From contig NZ_FZOD01000043.1 in assembly GCF_900188345.1 (NCBI RefSeq), positions 1 through 64,000 of the forward strand: a stretch of DNA of 64,000 nt, written 5' to 3'. This DNA comes from Streptosporangium subroseum. Lineage in GTDB: Bacteria > Actinomycetota > Actinomycetes > Streptosporangiales > Streptosporangiaceae. Positions 56,872 to 64,000 of the stretch are shown piece after piece. A program made the translations under genes and the position numbers. The notes beneath the pieces are model-generated. The model made no database searches. It saw only the letters and a program-made list of their open reading frames with translations, and was not told the origin of the DNA. Within the stretch, counting starts at the first letter, position 1; every line of letters starts with the position of its first letter.

Positions 56872-57975
56872 CTAGTGGCCCAGCCAAATGCCCCTAATTC
56901 GCCCGACTTCCGACATTCTGCGCTCGGCTAGCCTATCGGCTGCGACGGCCGGGGGGACGCCATCCTTCGCCGCGCTGGCAAAGATCTTGAGAGTCGTGTC
57001 GTAGATCTGGGTGGCCTTTGCCTTCGCCCGGTCCATGTTGAATCCCTGGATCTCGTCGGCGACCTGGATAACGCCGCCGGAGTTGACGACGTAGTCGGGC
57101 GCGTAGAGGATGCCGCGATCGGCGAGTTGCTTCTCGACTCCGGGGTGGGCCAGCTGGTTGTTGGCCCCGCCGCAGACGATCGTGGCGCGCAGACGGGCGA
57201 CCGTGTCGTCGTCCAGCGCCCCGCCGAGCGCGCACGGCGCGTAGACGTCGATGTCGGCGTCGGTGAGCTCCCGCCGTCCGGCGACGACCTCCACTCCCGG
57301 ATGAAGCCGGCGGACCCGCTCGACGGCCTGCTCGCTCACATCGCAGATCACGACCTCGGCGCCGTCCTCGATGAGTCGGTCCACCAGGCGGTGACCCACC
57401 TTGCCCACGCCCTCGACGCCGACTCGCCTGCCACGGAGCGTCGGCGCGCCGTAGACGTGCTCGGCGGCGGCGCGCATGCCCTGGAACACGCCGTAGGCGG
57501 TCAGGACCGACGAGTCGCCGGCTCCTCCGTTGGCCAGCGTGCGACCGGTCACGTAGGAGCTCTCACGGGCCACGATGTCCATGTCCTCGCTGTAGGTGCC
57601 CACGTCACACGCGGTGAAGTAGCGACCTCCCAGGGACTGGACGAACCGGCCGTAGGCGCGCAGCAGCGCCTCACTCTTGTCCGTCGCCGGATCGCCGATG
57701 ATGACGGCCTTGCCGCCACCGAGGTCGAGTCCGGCCAGAGCGTTCTTGTAGGCCATCGCCCGGGAGAGGTTGAGCACATCGGCCAGCGCGGCCTGCTCAC
57801 TCTCATAGGGGTAGAACCTGGTGCCGCCGAGGCTTGGGCCGAGGGCGGTGTTGTAGATGGCGATGATCGCGTGAAGGCCGCTGCGCTCGTCGGTGCAGAA
57901 CACGACCTGCTCGTGCTTCGCCTGGCTGTTTACCGGGCCCGTGTCCTTGTGGGACAGCCCGAAGACGTCGGTCAC
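56872..57975 (-). CDS. vdh: Leu/Val/Phe dehydrogenase (valine dehydrogenase type)
   Basis: A 367-residue NAD-dependent oxidative deaminase of branched-chain amino acids. Substrate Lys residues are in YKNALAGLDLGGGKAVIIGD. The Rossmann motif is GRRVGVEGVGKVGHRLVDRL. C-terminal sequences YVVNSGGVIQVADEIQGFN complete the family. It yields branched-chain 2-oxoacids, the substrates of the dehydrogenase complex at 26015-29593. Gene order with DUF3073 and bldC matches the Streptomyces region that holds its valine dehydrogenase. The start is a GTG with GGGAGT upstream. Confidence 0.93.
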   Translation of the reverse strand: MTDVFGLSHKDTGPVNSQAKHEQVVFCTDERSGLHAIIAIYNTALGPSLGGTRFYPYESEQAALADVLNLSRAMAYKNALAGLDLGGGKAVIIGDPATDKSEALLRAYGRFVQSLGGRYFTACDVGTYSEDMDIVARESSYVTGRTLANGGAGDSSVLTAYGVFQGMRAAAEHVYGAPTLRGRRVGVEGVGKVGHRLVDRLIEDGAEVVICDVSEQAVERVRRLHPGVEVVAGRRELTDADIDVYAPCALGGALDDDTVARLRATIVCGGANNQLAHPGVEKQLADRGILYAPDYVVNSGGVIQVADEIQGFNMDRAKAKATQIYDTTLKIFASAAKDGVPPAVAADRLAERRMSEVGRIRGIWLGH

Positions 57976-58164
57976 TGTGGTGACTCCCAGTCGTCCGTTT
58001 CCGCCGCCCCGTCGCGGCGGAAATCACTCTTAGCGTAACCACAAGCTCAAGCGGGACAACGAGGCGAAGTATCCCTTCTCAGCAGGCGAGACGCAGGGGG
58101 GTCGTCGCCACCGGCACAAGGTCGATACCGGACAACAGCAGGTCCTTCATGACACGATGCGGTC

Positions 58165-59022
58165 GTGCTGCCCTATGCCGCGTACCTCCGCGTCTACGAA
58201 CCGCTGGCCGCGTTCACCCCGTCGGAACGCCTCTCATGGGCCGCCTATGCCGAGGCGACCGACCGTCCACGCCGCGCGAGCGCGCTCCACGCCGAGCACG
58301 GCGAGGCGGTGCGCCGCCTCCTGGGGGTACCTCCGACCCCCGCACCCGCCCAGGAGAGCCCCAACGCCTATCTCAGGCGCGTGGAAGAGGTTCTGTACGT
58401 CTGCCCGTGGCAGAGCAGGCTGAGGTCATGGCTGGCCTTCTCACGCTTCCGTGGAACGACCCCGGTCAGGCTGATGGAGCGGTTCGTGCCGATCTCCGTC
58501 GCCGAACAGACGGCCGACGACTTCGACAGGTTCAAGCGCCGCAGCGACTCGACCGCGCTGCGCACCAACATCCGCGGCTCCACGTGGCACATTCCGACCT
58601 CGTGGTTCATCCCCTTCGACGGGAACGAGCGGTGGCTGGTCCTCGACGGCGACAAGCAGTCCGAAGGCACGACCACCACCCGCAACCTGATCTACGTCAC
58701 GTCCATGGCCCACGCCCGGCGCCGCAGCGCCCGCGCCCTGCAGATCATCCGCAGGCAGGTGGGCGAGGTCTCGGTCACCGCCGAGGTCGAGGATGTGGCA
58801 CGCTGGCTGGAGGAATTCCACCCGCACTCGCTGGTCGAACTCGACTACGGCGGCATCGTCAACCTCATGGACGACGAGACACTCCAGGCCGACCAGTCGG
58901 TGGCCGAACTCGCGGCGGCTCTCACGGGTCTGGAAAGCGGCGAGGAAGAACTGGCGTTCGCCATGTACCAACGGGTCATCCTCCGCTGGCGATCAATACA
59001 ACTTCTCGAATCGGCAAACTGA
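58165..59022 (+). CDS. conserved hypothetical protein between vdh and bldC
   Basis: A 285-residue soluble protein with no named family that I recognise. Conserved-looking stretches are RVYEPLAAFTPSERLSWAAY, WQSRLRSWLAFSRFRG, STWHIPTSWFIPFDGNERWL, and the C-terminal LVELDYGGIVNLMDDETLQA. Position between valine dehydrogenase and bldC is shared with Streptomyces, which suggests an ancient link with this block. GTG 58165 is the likely start. A stem-loop follows at 59052-59083. Confidence 0.88.
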   Translation: MLPYAAYLRVYEPLAAFTPSERLSWAAYAEATDRPRRASALHAEHGEAVRRLLGVPPTPAPAQESPNAYLRRVEEVLYVCPWQSRLRSWLAFSRFRGTTPVRLMERFVPISVAEQTADDFDRFKRRSDSTALRTNIRGSTWHIPTSWFIPFDGNERWLVLDGDKQSEGTTTTRNLIYVTSMAHARRRSARALQIIRRQVGEVSVTAEVEDVARWLEEFHPHSLVELDYGGIVNLMDDETLQADQSVAELAAALTGLESGEEELAFAMYQRVILRWRSIQLLESAN

Positions 59023-59341
59023 GTCGCAAATCATCCTCGCCACCTGCATAAGTAGGTCGGTCGATGACCGGGGATGCACCTACGAACTGAGTAGTTTGCC
59101 GTTTTCACTGCGATACCACGAAACGTGTCGCTAGAATCACCGAGCGTGACAACAACACGTGCACAAGAGAGATGAGTCGCTCAAAGGCTCGCCAATCGCT
59201 CTACGTGGCTGTATGGTCACATCGGGTGATGCCGCATATGGTCCGAACAGCCGCACGCAAGGGGCCATAAGGGGACATCCGTGACAAGCGTCAAGTCGCA
59301 GGATCGCTGTCGCCGGTCCACATGGAGGAGAGGCCGCACAA
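59023..59341. other. bldC upstream region
   Basis: No gene. A stem-loop GTAGGT...ACCTAC (59052-59083) with an inner CGGTC/GACCG terminates the upstream gene. TAGAAT at 59132 is a good -10 candidate for bldC, which would give a leader of about 200 nt. The leader is less GC-rich than average and may carry structure. Confidence 0.5.
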
Positions 59342-59545
59342 ATGTCAGCTCGTACACCCGAGGCAGAGCCGCTGCTCACCCCGGCGGAGGTCGCAACCAT
59401 GTTCCGCGTCGATCCCAAGACCGTTACTCGGTGGGCGAAAGCGGGCAAGTTGACGTCCATCCGCACTCTGGGTGGACACCGCCGGTACCGGGAGACTGAG
59501 GTTCGCGCGCTGCTGGCGGGGATTCCGCAGCAACGCTCTGAGTAA
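59342..59545 (+). CDS. bldC: developmental regulator BldC (MerR-like DNA-binding protein)
   Basis: A 67-residue protein that is nearly all DNA-binding domain. It has LLTPAEVATMFRVDPKTVTR, WAKAGKLTSIRTLGGHRRY and RETEVRALLAG, the typical BldC sequence. In Streptomyces it binds cooperatively to direct repeats and controls the onset of development. GGAGGAGAGG is placed before ATG 59342. Its presence supports a filamentous, differentiating actinomycete. Confidence 0.97.
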   Translation: MSARTPEAEPLLTPAEVATMFRVDPKTVTRWAKAGKLTSIRTLGGHRRYRETEVRALLAGIPQQRSE

Positions 59546-59583
59546 AAAACGGGGGCTGTCACTGACTTAGGGGGAATCGAATG

Positions 59584-59604
59584 CGCGCTCACCCTGTGAG
59601 CGCG
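59584..59604 (+). terminator. 9-bp hairpin after bldC
   Basis: CGCGCTCAC, loop CCT, GTGAGCGCG. It lies 39 nt past the bldC stop. Confidence 0.6.
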
Positions 59605-59757
59605 TAAGTCATACGGATTGTGGGGGGAGCGGCGTCGCCCGCCCGGCGCCGCCCCAGCATGCGTTCCGTAGGGCTTCCCACGGCCCCCTCCCCCCGTCAG
59701 CGGCCTACGGCTCCCTTGCCCGTGAGGATGGTCTACAGCCTCGCGTGCGGACAGGAC

Positions 59758-60174
59758 TTACGGCGCCTGACCGCGGATCAACTTTTCCAGCAACTCGCCG
59801 GCCTGCGGATCGCGTCTCGCGGCCACCCCGAGCAGCGCCAGCATCTGGTCGACCAGCATGCGTTCAAGCGCCGGCCGGCCCATGTCGCCGTGTTCCAGCC
59901 AGTCGAGGCCCGCCGTCTCCACGGAGGCGGTCCACGAACGCCTCGCCTCCAGCTGAGCCGCCGCGCTCTTCAACGCGGCGACGTGGAGCTCCTGCTTGCC
60001 GCCGAAGTAGTGATAGACCAGGGCGCGCGACGCGCCCGCCGCCGAGGCCACATCGTCGATCGAGACGCCTTCGGCATCACGTTTGCCGAACAGTTCGAGG
60101 GCCACTGCCATGAGCTCCTCACGGCGCCGGTCGATACTGAGTCTGCGCCGCGCCGGTCGTGTGCCGCCCGCCAC
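59758..60174 (-). CDS. TetR-family regulator, unusually short
   Basis: About 138 residues from GTG 60174 (a GTG at 60213 would give 151). The helix-turn-helix is intact: GVSIDDVASAAGASRALVYH with YFGGKQELHVAALKSAA. The C-terminal end (RMLVDQMLALLGVAARRDPQ) looks like the last helices of a normal TetR. Typical members have about 190-210 residues, so some 50 residues of the ligand domain seem missing around LEARRSWTASVETAG. It may be a decaying gene or a ligand-independent repressor. Confidence 0.7.
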   Translation of the reverse strand: MAGGTRPARRRLSIDRRREELMAVALELFGKRDAEGVSIDDVASAAGASRALVYHYFGGKQELHVAALKSAAAQLEARRSWTASVETAGLDWLEHGDMGRPALERMLVDQMLALLGVAARRDPQAGELLEKLIRGQAP

Positions 60175-60349
60175 GGTTTTTACCTGTTCGGCGGCTCCGG
60201 ATGTCGAACCCACGGGGCGAAGACCATCGGAGGCGATACTCGGCGGCGTTGGGTCAAGATCCCAGTTACCTTCCGCTCAAGCCGTACCCCATTTGAGACT
60301 CGATCGTTTTGAGTGACAAGGTGCCCATCCACCATCCCGGGGGAGAGCC

Positions 60350-61441
60350 ATGTCAGGACCGCCGGTCAACACCACCGTCACCGTCACCCGAGCCCGCGGG
60401 TTCGCCGAACCCGTCCTGCCGGACGGCTGCGGACCACGCCCACGACCCACGATCCGAAACGTGGCAGAGCGAGCCGGTGTCTCCAAATCACTGGTCTCGC
60501 TGGTTCTACGTGGATCGCCGCACGTCAGCGAGCACCGCAGGCAGGCCGTGCTGCAAGCGGCAAGAGACCTCGGCTACCGGCCCAACGCGGTCGCGCGCAG
60601 CCTGGTCGAAGGCCGTACCCACCTGGTCGGGGCGCTCGTCGCCGACCTGCACAACCCGTTCTACGCCGAGTTCCTCGACGGCCTGCAGGAGAGCCTGCAC
60701 GGCGACGGACTCCGGTTACTCATCGGCAACAGCCAGTGGGATCCCTCCTTCGAAGACGAGGCGGTCGAGGCGTTCCTGGAACTCAGGGTCGACGGGCTCG
60801 TCCTCCTCGGCATCGCGCCCACCAGCGGGACGCTCATCGAGGCCACCGGCTACACGCCGACGGTCGTCGTGGGCGAGCGTGACATCGGCCTCGGCGGCGT
60901 GGACATCGTCGTGGACGACGACCAGCTCGGCGCACGCCTGGCCATCGACCACCTCGTAGACCTCGGCCACCGCCGGATCGCCCACATCGAGGGCGCCCGC
61001 TCCTCCTCCGGACGGTTCCGGTGCGAGGGCTACCTGGTCGCGATGCGGAGACACTCCCTGGCGCCGTACATCATGGTCGAGGAGGGCGACTGCACGGAGG
61101 AGGGCGGTGCACTGGCCGCACGCAGCCTGCTCACCCGCGACCCCCGGCCCACAGCGATCTTCGCCGCCAACGACCTGGTGGCCATGGGCGTGCTCTCCGC
61201 GGCGGCCGAACTCGGTCTGCGGGTGCCCGAGGACCTGTCGGTGATCGGGTACGACAACATCCACCGCGCCGGGACCCAGCCGATCTCGCTGACCACCGTC
61301 GACCAGCCCCGCCGCGCCATGGGCCGCTCGGCCGCGACACTGCTGAACGACCGGATCGGTGACCCCGGCAAGGCCTCACGCCTGCGCCAGATCGCCCCAC
61401 AATTGGTCGTACGGAACAGCACAGGTCCCACCGAAGGGTAA
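60350..61441 (+). CDS. LacI-family transcriptional regulator
   Basis: A 363-residue regulator. The N-terminus has a 30-residue extension before the HTH (TIRNVAERAGVSKSLVSLVL, with RGSPHVSEHRRQAVLQAA). The hinge is GYRPNAVARSLVEGRTHLVG. The periplasmic-binding-like domain has ADLHNPFYAEFLDGLQ and the dimer block TAIFAANDLVAMGVLSAAAE with VIGYDNI. GGGGGAG precedes ATG 60350. No sugar transporter is beside it in the window. Confidence 0.94.
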   Translation: MSGPPVNTTVTVTRARGFAEPVLPDGCGPRPRPTIRNVAERAGVSKSLVSLVLRGSPHVSEHRRQAVLQAARDLGYRPNAVARSLVEGRTHLVGALVADLHNPFYAEFLDGLQESLHGDGLRLLIGNSQWDPSFEDEAVEAFLELRVDGLVLLGIAPTSGTLIEATGYTPTVVVGERDIGLGGVDIVVDDDQLGARLAIDHLVDLGHRRIAHIEGARSSSGRFRCEGYLVAMRRHSLAPYIMVEEGDCTEEGGALAARSLLTRDPRPTAIFAANDLVAMGVLSAAAELGLRVPEDLSVIGYDNIHRAGTQPISLTTVDQPRRAMGRSAATLLNDRIGDPGKASRLRQIAPQLVVRNSTGPTEG

Positions 61442-61446
61442 AAAGT

Positions 61447-61478
61447 CTGCCTGGAGCGTTACAGTCGCGCCCAGGCAG
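61447..61478 (+). terminator. 8-bp hairpin after the LacI-type gene
   Basis: CTGCCTGG at 61447 and CCAGGCAG at 61471, starting six bases after the stop codon. Confidence 0.55.
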
Positions 61479-61566
61479 GCTTCAAGCCCTCGTCAAGGTC
61501 GGGTCAAGCACCTAAGTGGCGATAAAGCACTGGTGTTGACTCTGGGCTGTGACGAGGGGGGTAACA

Positions 61567-61815
61567 ATGCGTGATCCAGAACTGGTGTCATGCGCCCAGC
61601 GCGCCGCTGCCGAGCTTGAGCGGGCATGGGCGCACTGGCGGTCCACCCGGGGCCGGAGCGGGGACGCCGGAGCCGAATCCGTGGCGAGCTACGTGGCCCA
61701 TTCGATCGACCACCCGTGGGGACGCCCGCGCGTGGTCCTCGGACTGGACGCCGAGGACGCCAGGGAACTCGCCTCACTTCTACAGAAACAGGAAGTCGGG
61801 GAACACGTCTGGTGA
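61567..61815 (+). CDS. small conserved hypothetical protein
   Basis: An 82-residue soluble protein: an N-terminal helix with CAQRAAAELERAWAHWR, a central SVASYVAHSIDHPWGRPRVV and a C-terminal acidic helix LDAEDARELASLLQKQE. GAGGGGGG precedes ATG 61567. I do not recognise the family. It ends 67 bp before the amidase start. Confidence 0.75.
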   Translation: MRDPELVSCAQRAAAELERAWAHWRSTRGRSGDAGAESVASYVAHSIDHPWGRPRVVLGLDAEDARELASLLQKQEVGEHVW

Positions 61816-61882
61816 TAACGGCTTAGTCACGGCACCGAGCCCCGTAAGTTGGGTGCTTGACGTATTCCTTAGGGAGGTTGCC

Positions 61883-62776
61883 GTGACCAGCAAGGCACTA
61901 GCGACGGCCCTTGTCGCGTGCGCCCTGGGCGCCGCCGCCTGCGGCGCTACCGCCAACGGCGCCAGCGTGGGCTCCGCGCAGGACGGCGGGTCCGTCTCTC
62001 CCGCGCAGGACACCGCGGCGGACTTCGCGTCGCCGGCGAAGGAGGCGGGGACGAACTCCGCGCCCCTGTCCGCGCCTCTGGCAGAGAGTCCCGCGGCCGG
62101 CAAGGACATCCAGGCCAAAGCTCTGAGCGGCAAGGTCGTGGTCATCGACCCGGGCCACAACGGGGGCAACTACCGCGACACCGCGGCGATCAACAAGAAG
62201 GTCAACGTGCTGACCCAGTGGAAGGCCTGCGACACCACGGGCACCTCCACCAACGACAACTACAGCGAGGCGGCCTTCACCTGGGACGTCTCCCAGCGCC
62301 TGGCCAAAATTCTCAAGAGCCGGGGCGCGACGGTGAAGCTGACCCGGGCCAACAACACGAGCGTCGGCCCGTGCATCACCCAGCGGGCGGCGATCGGCAA
62401 CAAGGCCAAGGCCGACGCGGCGATCTCGATCCACGCCGACGGAGCCCCCTCCGCCGACCACGGCTTCCACGTGATCATGCCGAAGAAGATCGACGGTCCG
62501 GTGGACCCCGTGGTCGGAGCGTCCAAGAGGCTGGGCATCGACGTCCGCAACGCCTTCAGGTCCGGCACCGGCATCCCGTACTCCACCTACATCGGCAGCA
62601 AGGCCCTGGACTACCGCAGCGACCTCGGCGGCCTGAACCTCTCCACCGTTCCCAAGATTTTCATTGAGTGCGGCAACATGCGGAACGCAAAAGAGGCGGC
62701 CGAGTTCCGGCAGCCCGCGTTCCGGCAGAAGATCGCGCTCTCCCTGGCCAACGGACTGCAGAGCTATCTGAAATAG
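61883..62776 (+). CDS. N-acetylmuramoyl-L-alanine amidase, lipoprotein (Amidase_3)
   Basis: A 297-residue peptidoglycan amidase. Lipoprotein signal SKALATALVACALGAAAC; then a Ser/Ala/Pro linker. The catalytic domain starts at VVVIDPGHNGGNY (zinc His). Further ligands are the Glu in NDNYSEAAFTWDVSQ and the His in AAISIHADGAPS, and the catalytic Glu is in KIFIECGNMRN. AGGGAGG precedes GTG 61883. Anchored in the membrane and facing the wall, it would cut the amide between MurNAc and the stem peptide. Confidence 0.93.
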   Translation: MTSKALATALVACALGAAACGATANGASVGSAQDGGSVSPAQDTAADFASPAKEAGTNSAPLSAPLAESPAAGKDIQAKALSGKVVVIDPGHNGGNYRDTAAINKKVNVLTQWKACDTTGTSTNDNYSEAAFTWDVSQRLAKILKSRGATVKLTRANNTSVGPCITQRAAIGNKAKADAAISIHADGAPSADHGFHVIMPKKIDGPVDPVVGASKRLGIDVRNAFRSGTGIPYSTYIGSKALDYRSDLGGLNLSTVPKIFIECGNMRNAKEAAEFRQPAFRQKIALSLANGLQSYLK

Positions 62777-62810
62777 CGGGAGCCCAGGTCGGTTTGACAT
62801 GATCTAAGGC

Positions 62811-64000
62811 ATGACCGACCTCCTGCCGAGTCCCGCTGTCTTCGAGCCCGCCGGCGGCTCCTTCGAGCTCTCCCACGGCGCCTCCGTCTCCGGTCCCGCC
62901 GAGCTGGTGGACGCGGTGAGGCTCGCGCTCGCCGTACTGGACCTGCGTCCCGCCGAGTCCGGGGCCGTCACGGTGGAGGCGGACGCGTCGCTGGGCGCGG
63001 AGGCGTACACCCTGGAGGTGACGGCCGACGGCGTGCGGATCGCGGCCGGAGACCGGGCGGGGGCGTTCTACGCGGGCCAGACCCTGCGGCAGCTGCTCCC
63101 CCACGACGCGTTCCGTACGGTGGCCCGGGCCGGATGGACCGTTCCGTGCGGCCGGGTGGAGGACGCGCCGCGATTCTCCTGGCGCGGGGTGCACCTGGAC
63201 GTGGCACGGCACTTCATGCCCAAGCGCGAGGTGTTCCGGATGGTCGACCTCATGGCGGCGCACAAGCTGAACCGGCTCCACCTGCACCTGGTGGACGACC
63301 AGGGATGGCGGGTCGAGAGCAGGGCGGCTCCCCGGCTGCACGAGGTGGCGTCGCACCGGCCGCGCACGACCACCAGCTACTACAAGGAGCAACCGACCTT
63401 CGACGAGGTGCCGCACGGCGGTTACTACACGCTGGACGACCTCGCCGAGATCGGCGCCTATGCCCGCGCGCGGGCCGTGACCATCGTGCCCGAGATCGAC
63501 GTGCCGGGGCACGCCTCGGCGATCCTCGCCGCCTACCCCGCGCTCGACTCGCGGGCCACGGACGGCCGGGAGCCCGAGCCGTTCGGGGTCCTGGAGCGGT
63601 GGGGCATCTCCCCCGCGATCCTCTCCCCGCTCCCCCCGACCGTCGACTTCCTGACCGTGGTGATCGACGAGATGCTGGAGGCACTGGGTGAGACGCCGTA
63701 CTTCCACATCGGCGGGGACGAGTGCGTGCTCGACCACTGGGCCTCCTCCCCCGAGATCGTCGCGTTCGCCGAAGAGCTCGGGCTGGAGAGCCTGAGCGAC
63801 CTGCACGCCTGGTTCCTGCGCCGGCTGGCGGACGTGCTGGCCGAGCGGGGCAGCCGGGCGGTCGTGTGGGACGAGGCGTTCGTCAGCGGCATGCTCAGGC
63901 CCGACACGATCGTGATGCCGTGGCGCGGGCTCGGGGTGGCCCGGCGCGCGGCCGAGGCCGGGCACGACGTGGTGCAGACGCCGGTCTTCCCGCTGTACTT
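62811..64000 (+). CDS. beta-N-acetylhexosaminidase (GH20), partial at right edge
   Basis: At least 396 codons, open at the edge. An N-terminal GH20b-type domain is followed by the catalytic barrel: WRGVHLDVARHFMPKREVFR, HLHLVDDQGWRVES, IVPEIDVPGHASAI and the catalytic Asp-Glu pair in YFHIGGDEC. No signal peptide is seen at ATG 62811, so it may be cytoplasmic and act on imported amino-sugar oligomers. TTGACA lies close upstream and the leader would be very short. It follows the amidase by 34 bp. Confidence 0.93.
   Translation, partial: MTDLLPSPAVFEPAGGSFELSHGASVSGPAELVDAVRLALAVLDLRPAESGAVTVEADASLGAEAYTLEVTADGVRIAAGDRAGAFYAGQTLRQLLPHDAFRTVARAGWTVPCGRVEDAPRFSWRGVHLDVARHFMPKREVFRMVDLMAAHKLNRLHLHLVDDQGWRVESRAAPRLHEVASHRPRTTTSYYKEQPTFDEVPHGGYYTLDDLAEIGAYARARAVTIVPEIDVPGHASAILAAYPALDSRATDGREPEPFGVLERWGISPAILSPLPPTVDFLTVVIDEMLEALGETPYFHIGGDECVLDHWASSPEIVAFAEELGLESLSDLHAWFLRRLADVLAERGSRAVVWDEAFVSGMLRPDTIVMPWRGLGVARRAAEAGHDVVQTPVFPLY

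Noticed and set aside
1..64000. tRNA genes, insertion sequences, integrases or attachment sites
   Set aside because: I saw no tRNA-like GGTTCGAATCC arm in a cloverleaf setting, and no transposase or integrase motif in any recognised coding region.

Overview
The window is high-GC actinobacterial chromosome. It carries bldC, a DUF3073 gene, a valine-dehydrogenase-type gene, a purF-purM block and purS/purQ/purL, in an order like that of Streptomyces. GTG starts are frequent, some promoters look leaderless, and an LPFTG-anchored protein, an F420-type PPOX protein and several TetR/PadR/LacI regulators are present. A member of Streptosporangiaceae or a relative is my best inference; nothing in the window proves the genus.

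Layout. 1-95 is the 5' end of a 16S rRNA gene on the minus strand, followed by its leader and promoter region. 822-15495 is mixed metabolism and transport: oligopeptidase B, an aldo/keto reductase, a kinase-like/flippase fusion, an RpiB-like isomerase, a secreted M28 peptidase, a molybdopterin oxidoreductase, a PadR regulator facing a lipoprotein hydrolase across a perfect palindrome, and a guanidinium-type SMR exporter. 15704-18127 has an acyl-CoA dehydrogenase and a PPOX protein. 18181-22518 is a four-gene unit: a NUDIX/winged-helix regulator, a J-domain/protein-kinase-like fusion, a vWA protein and a divergent PurA-like enzyme, behind an alternating TCTCA/TGAGA operator. I consider it the best candidate for an undescribed multi-gene system. 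23332-25372 has an ABC exporter preceded by a 41-residue peptide gene whose last 30 residues are only Trp, Gly, Arg and Cys. It is the other strong candidate.

26015-29593 is a branched-chain 2-oxoacid dehydrogenase operon (E1 alpha, E1 beta, E2); a separate E3 gene lies at 39319. 29882-33976 is purS, an anti-sigma-type ATPase gene, purQ and purL. 34083-38642 holds an ArsR/MFS pair, two duplicated secreted proteins with threefold GDEN repeats, and a collagen-like surface protein. 40896-43676 is a membrane class III cyclase followed by a CRP-family regulator. 43929-48308 holds two DHA2 exporters, an LPFTG surface protein and a TetR regulator. 48562-53315 has PhoX with a PHO-box-like site, a purF-linked sterol-carrier-family protein and a proline/glycine-rich DUF4190 protein.

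53486-59545 is purF, two tiny coupled ORFs, purM, DUF3073, valine dehydrogenase, a conserved hypothetical gene and bldC. 59758-64000 has a shortened TetR, a LacI regulator, a small hypothetical protein, a lipoprotein amidase and the start of a GH20 hexosaminidase; the last two act on cell-wall or amino-sugar polymers.

A feature of the whole window is a set of degenerate short tandem duplications (units of about 36 to 93 bp) at gene boundaries, several of them crossing the stop codon of the adjacent gene.
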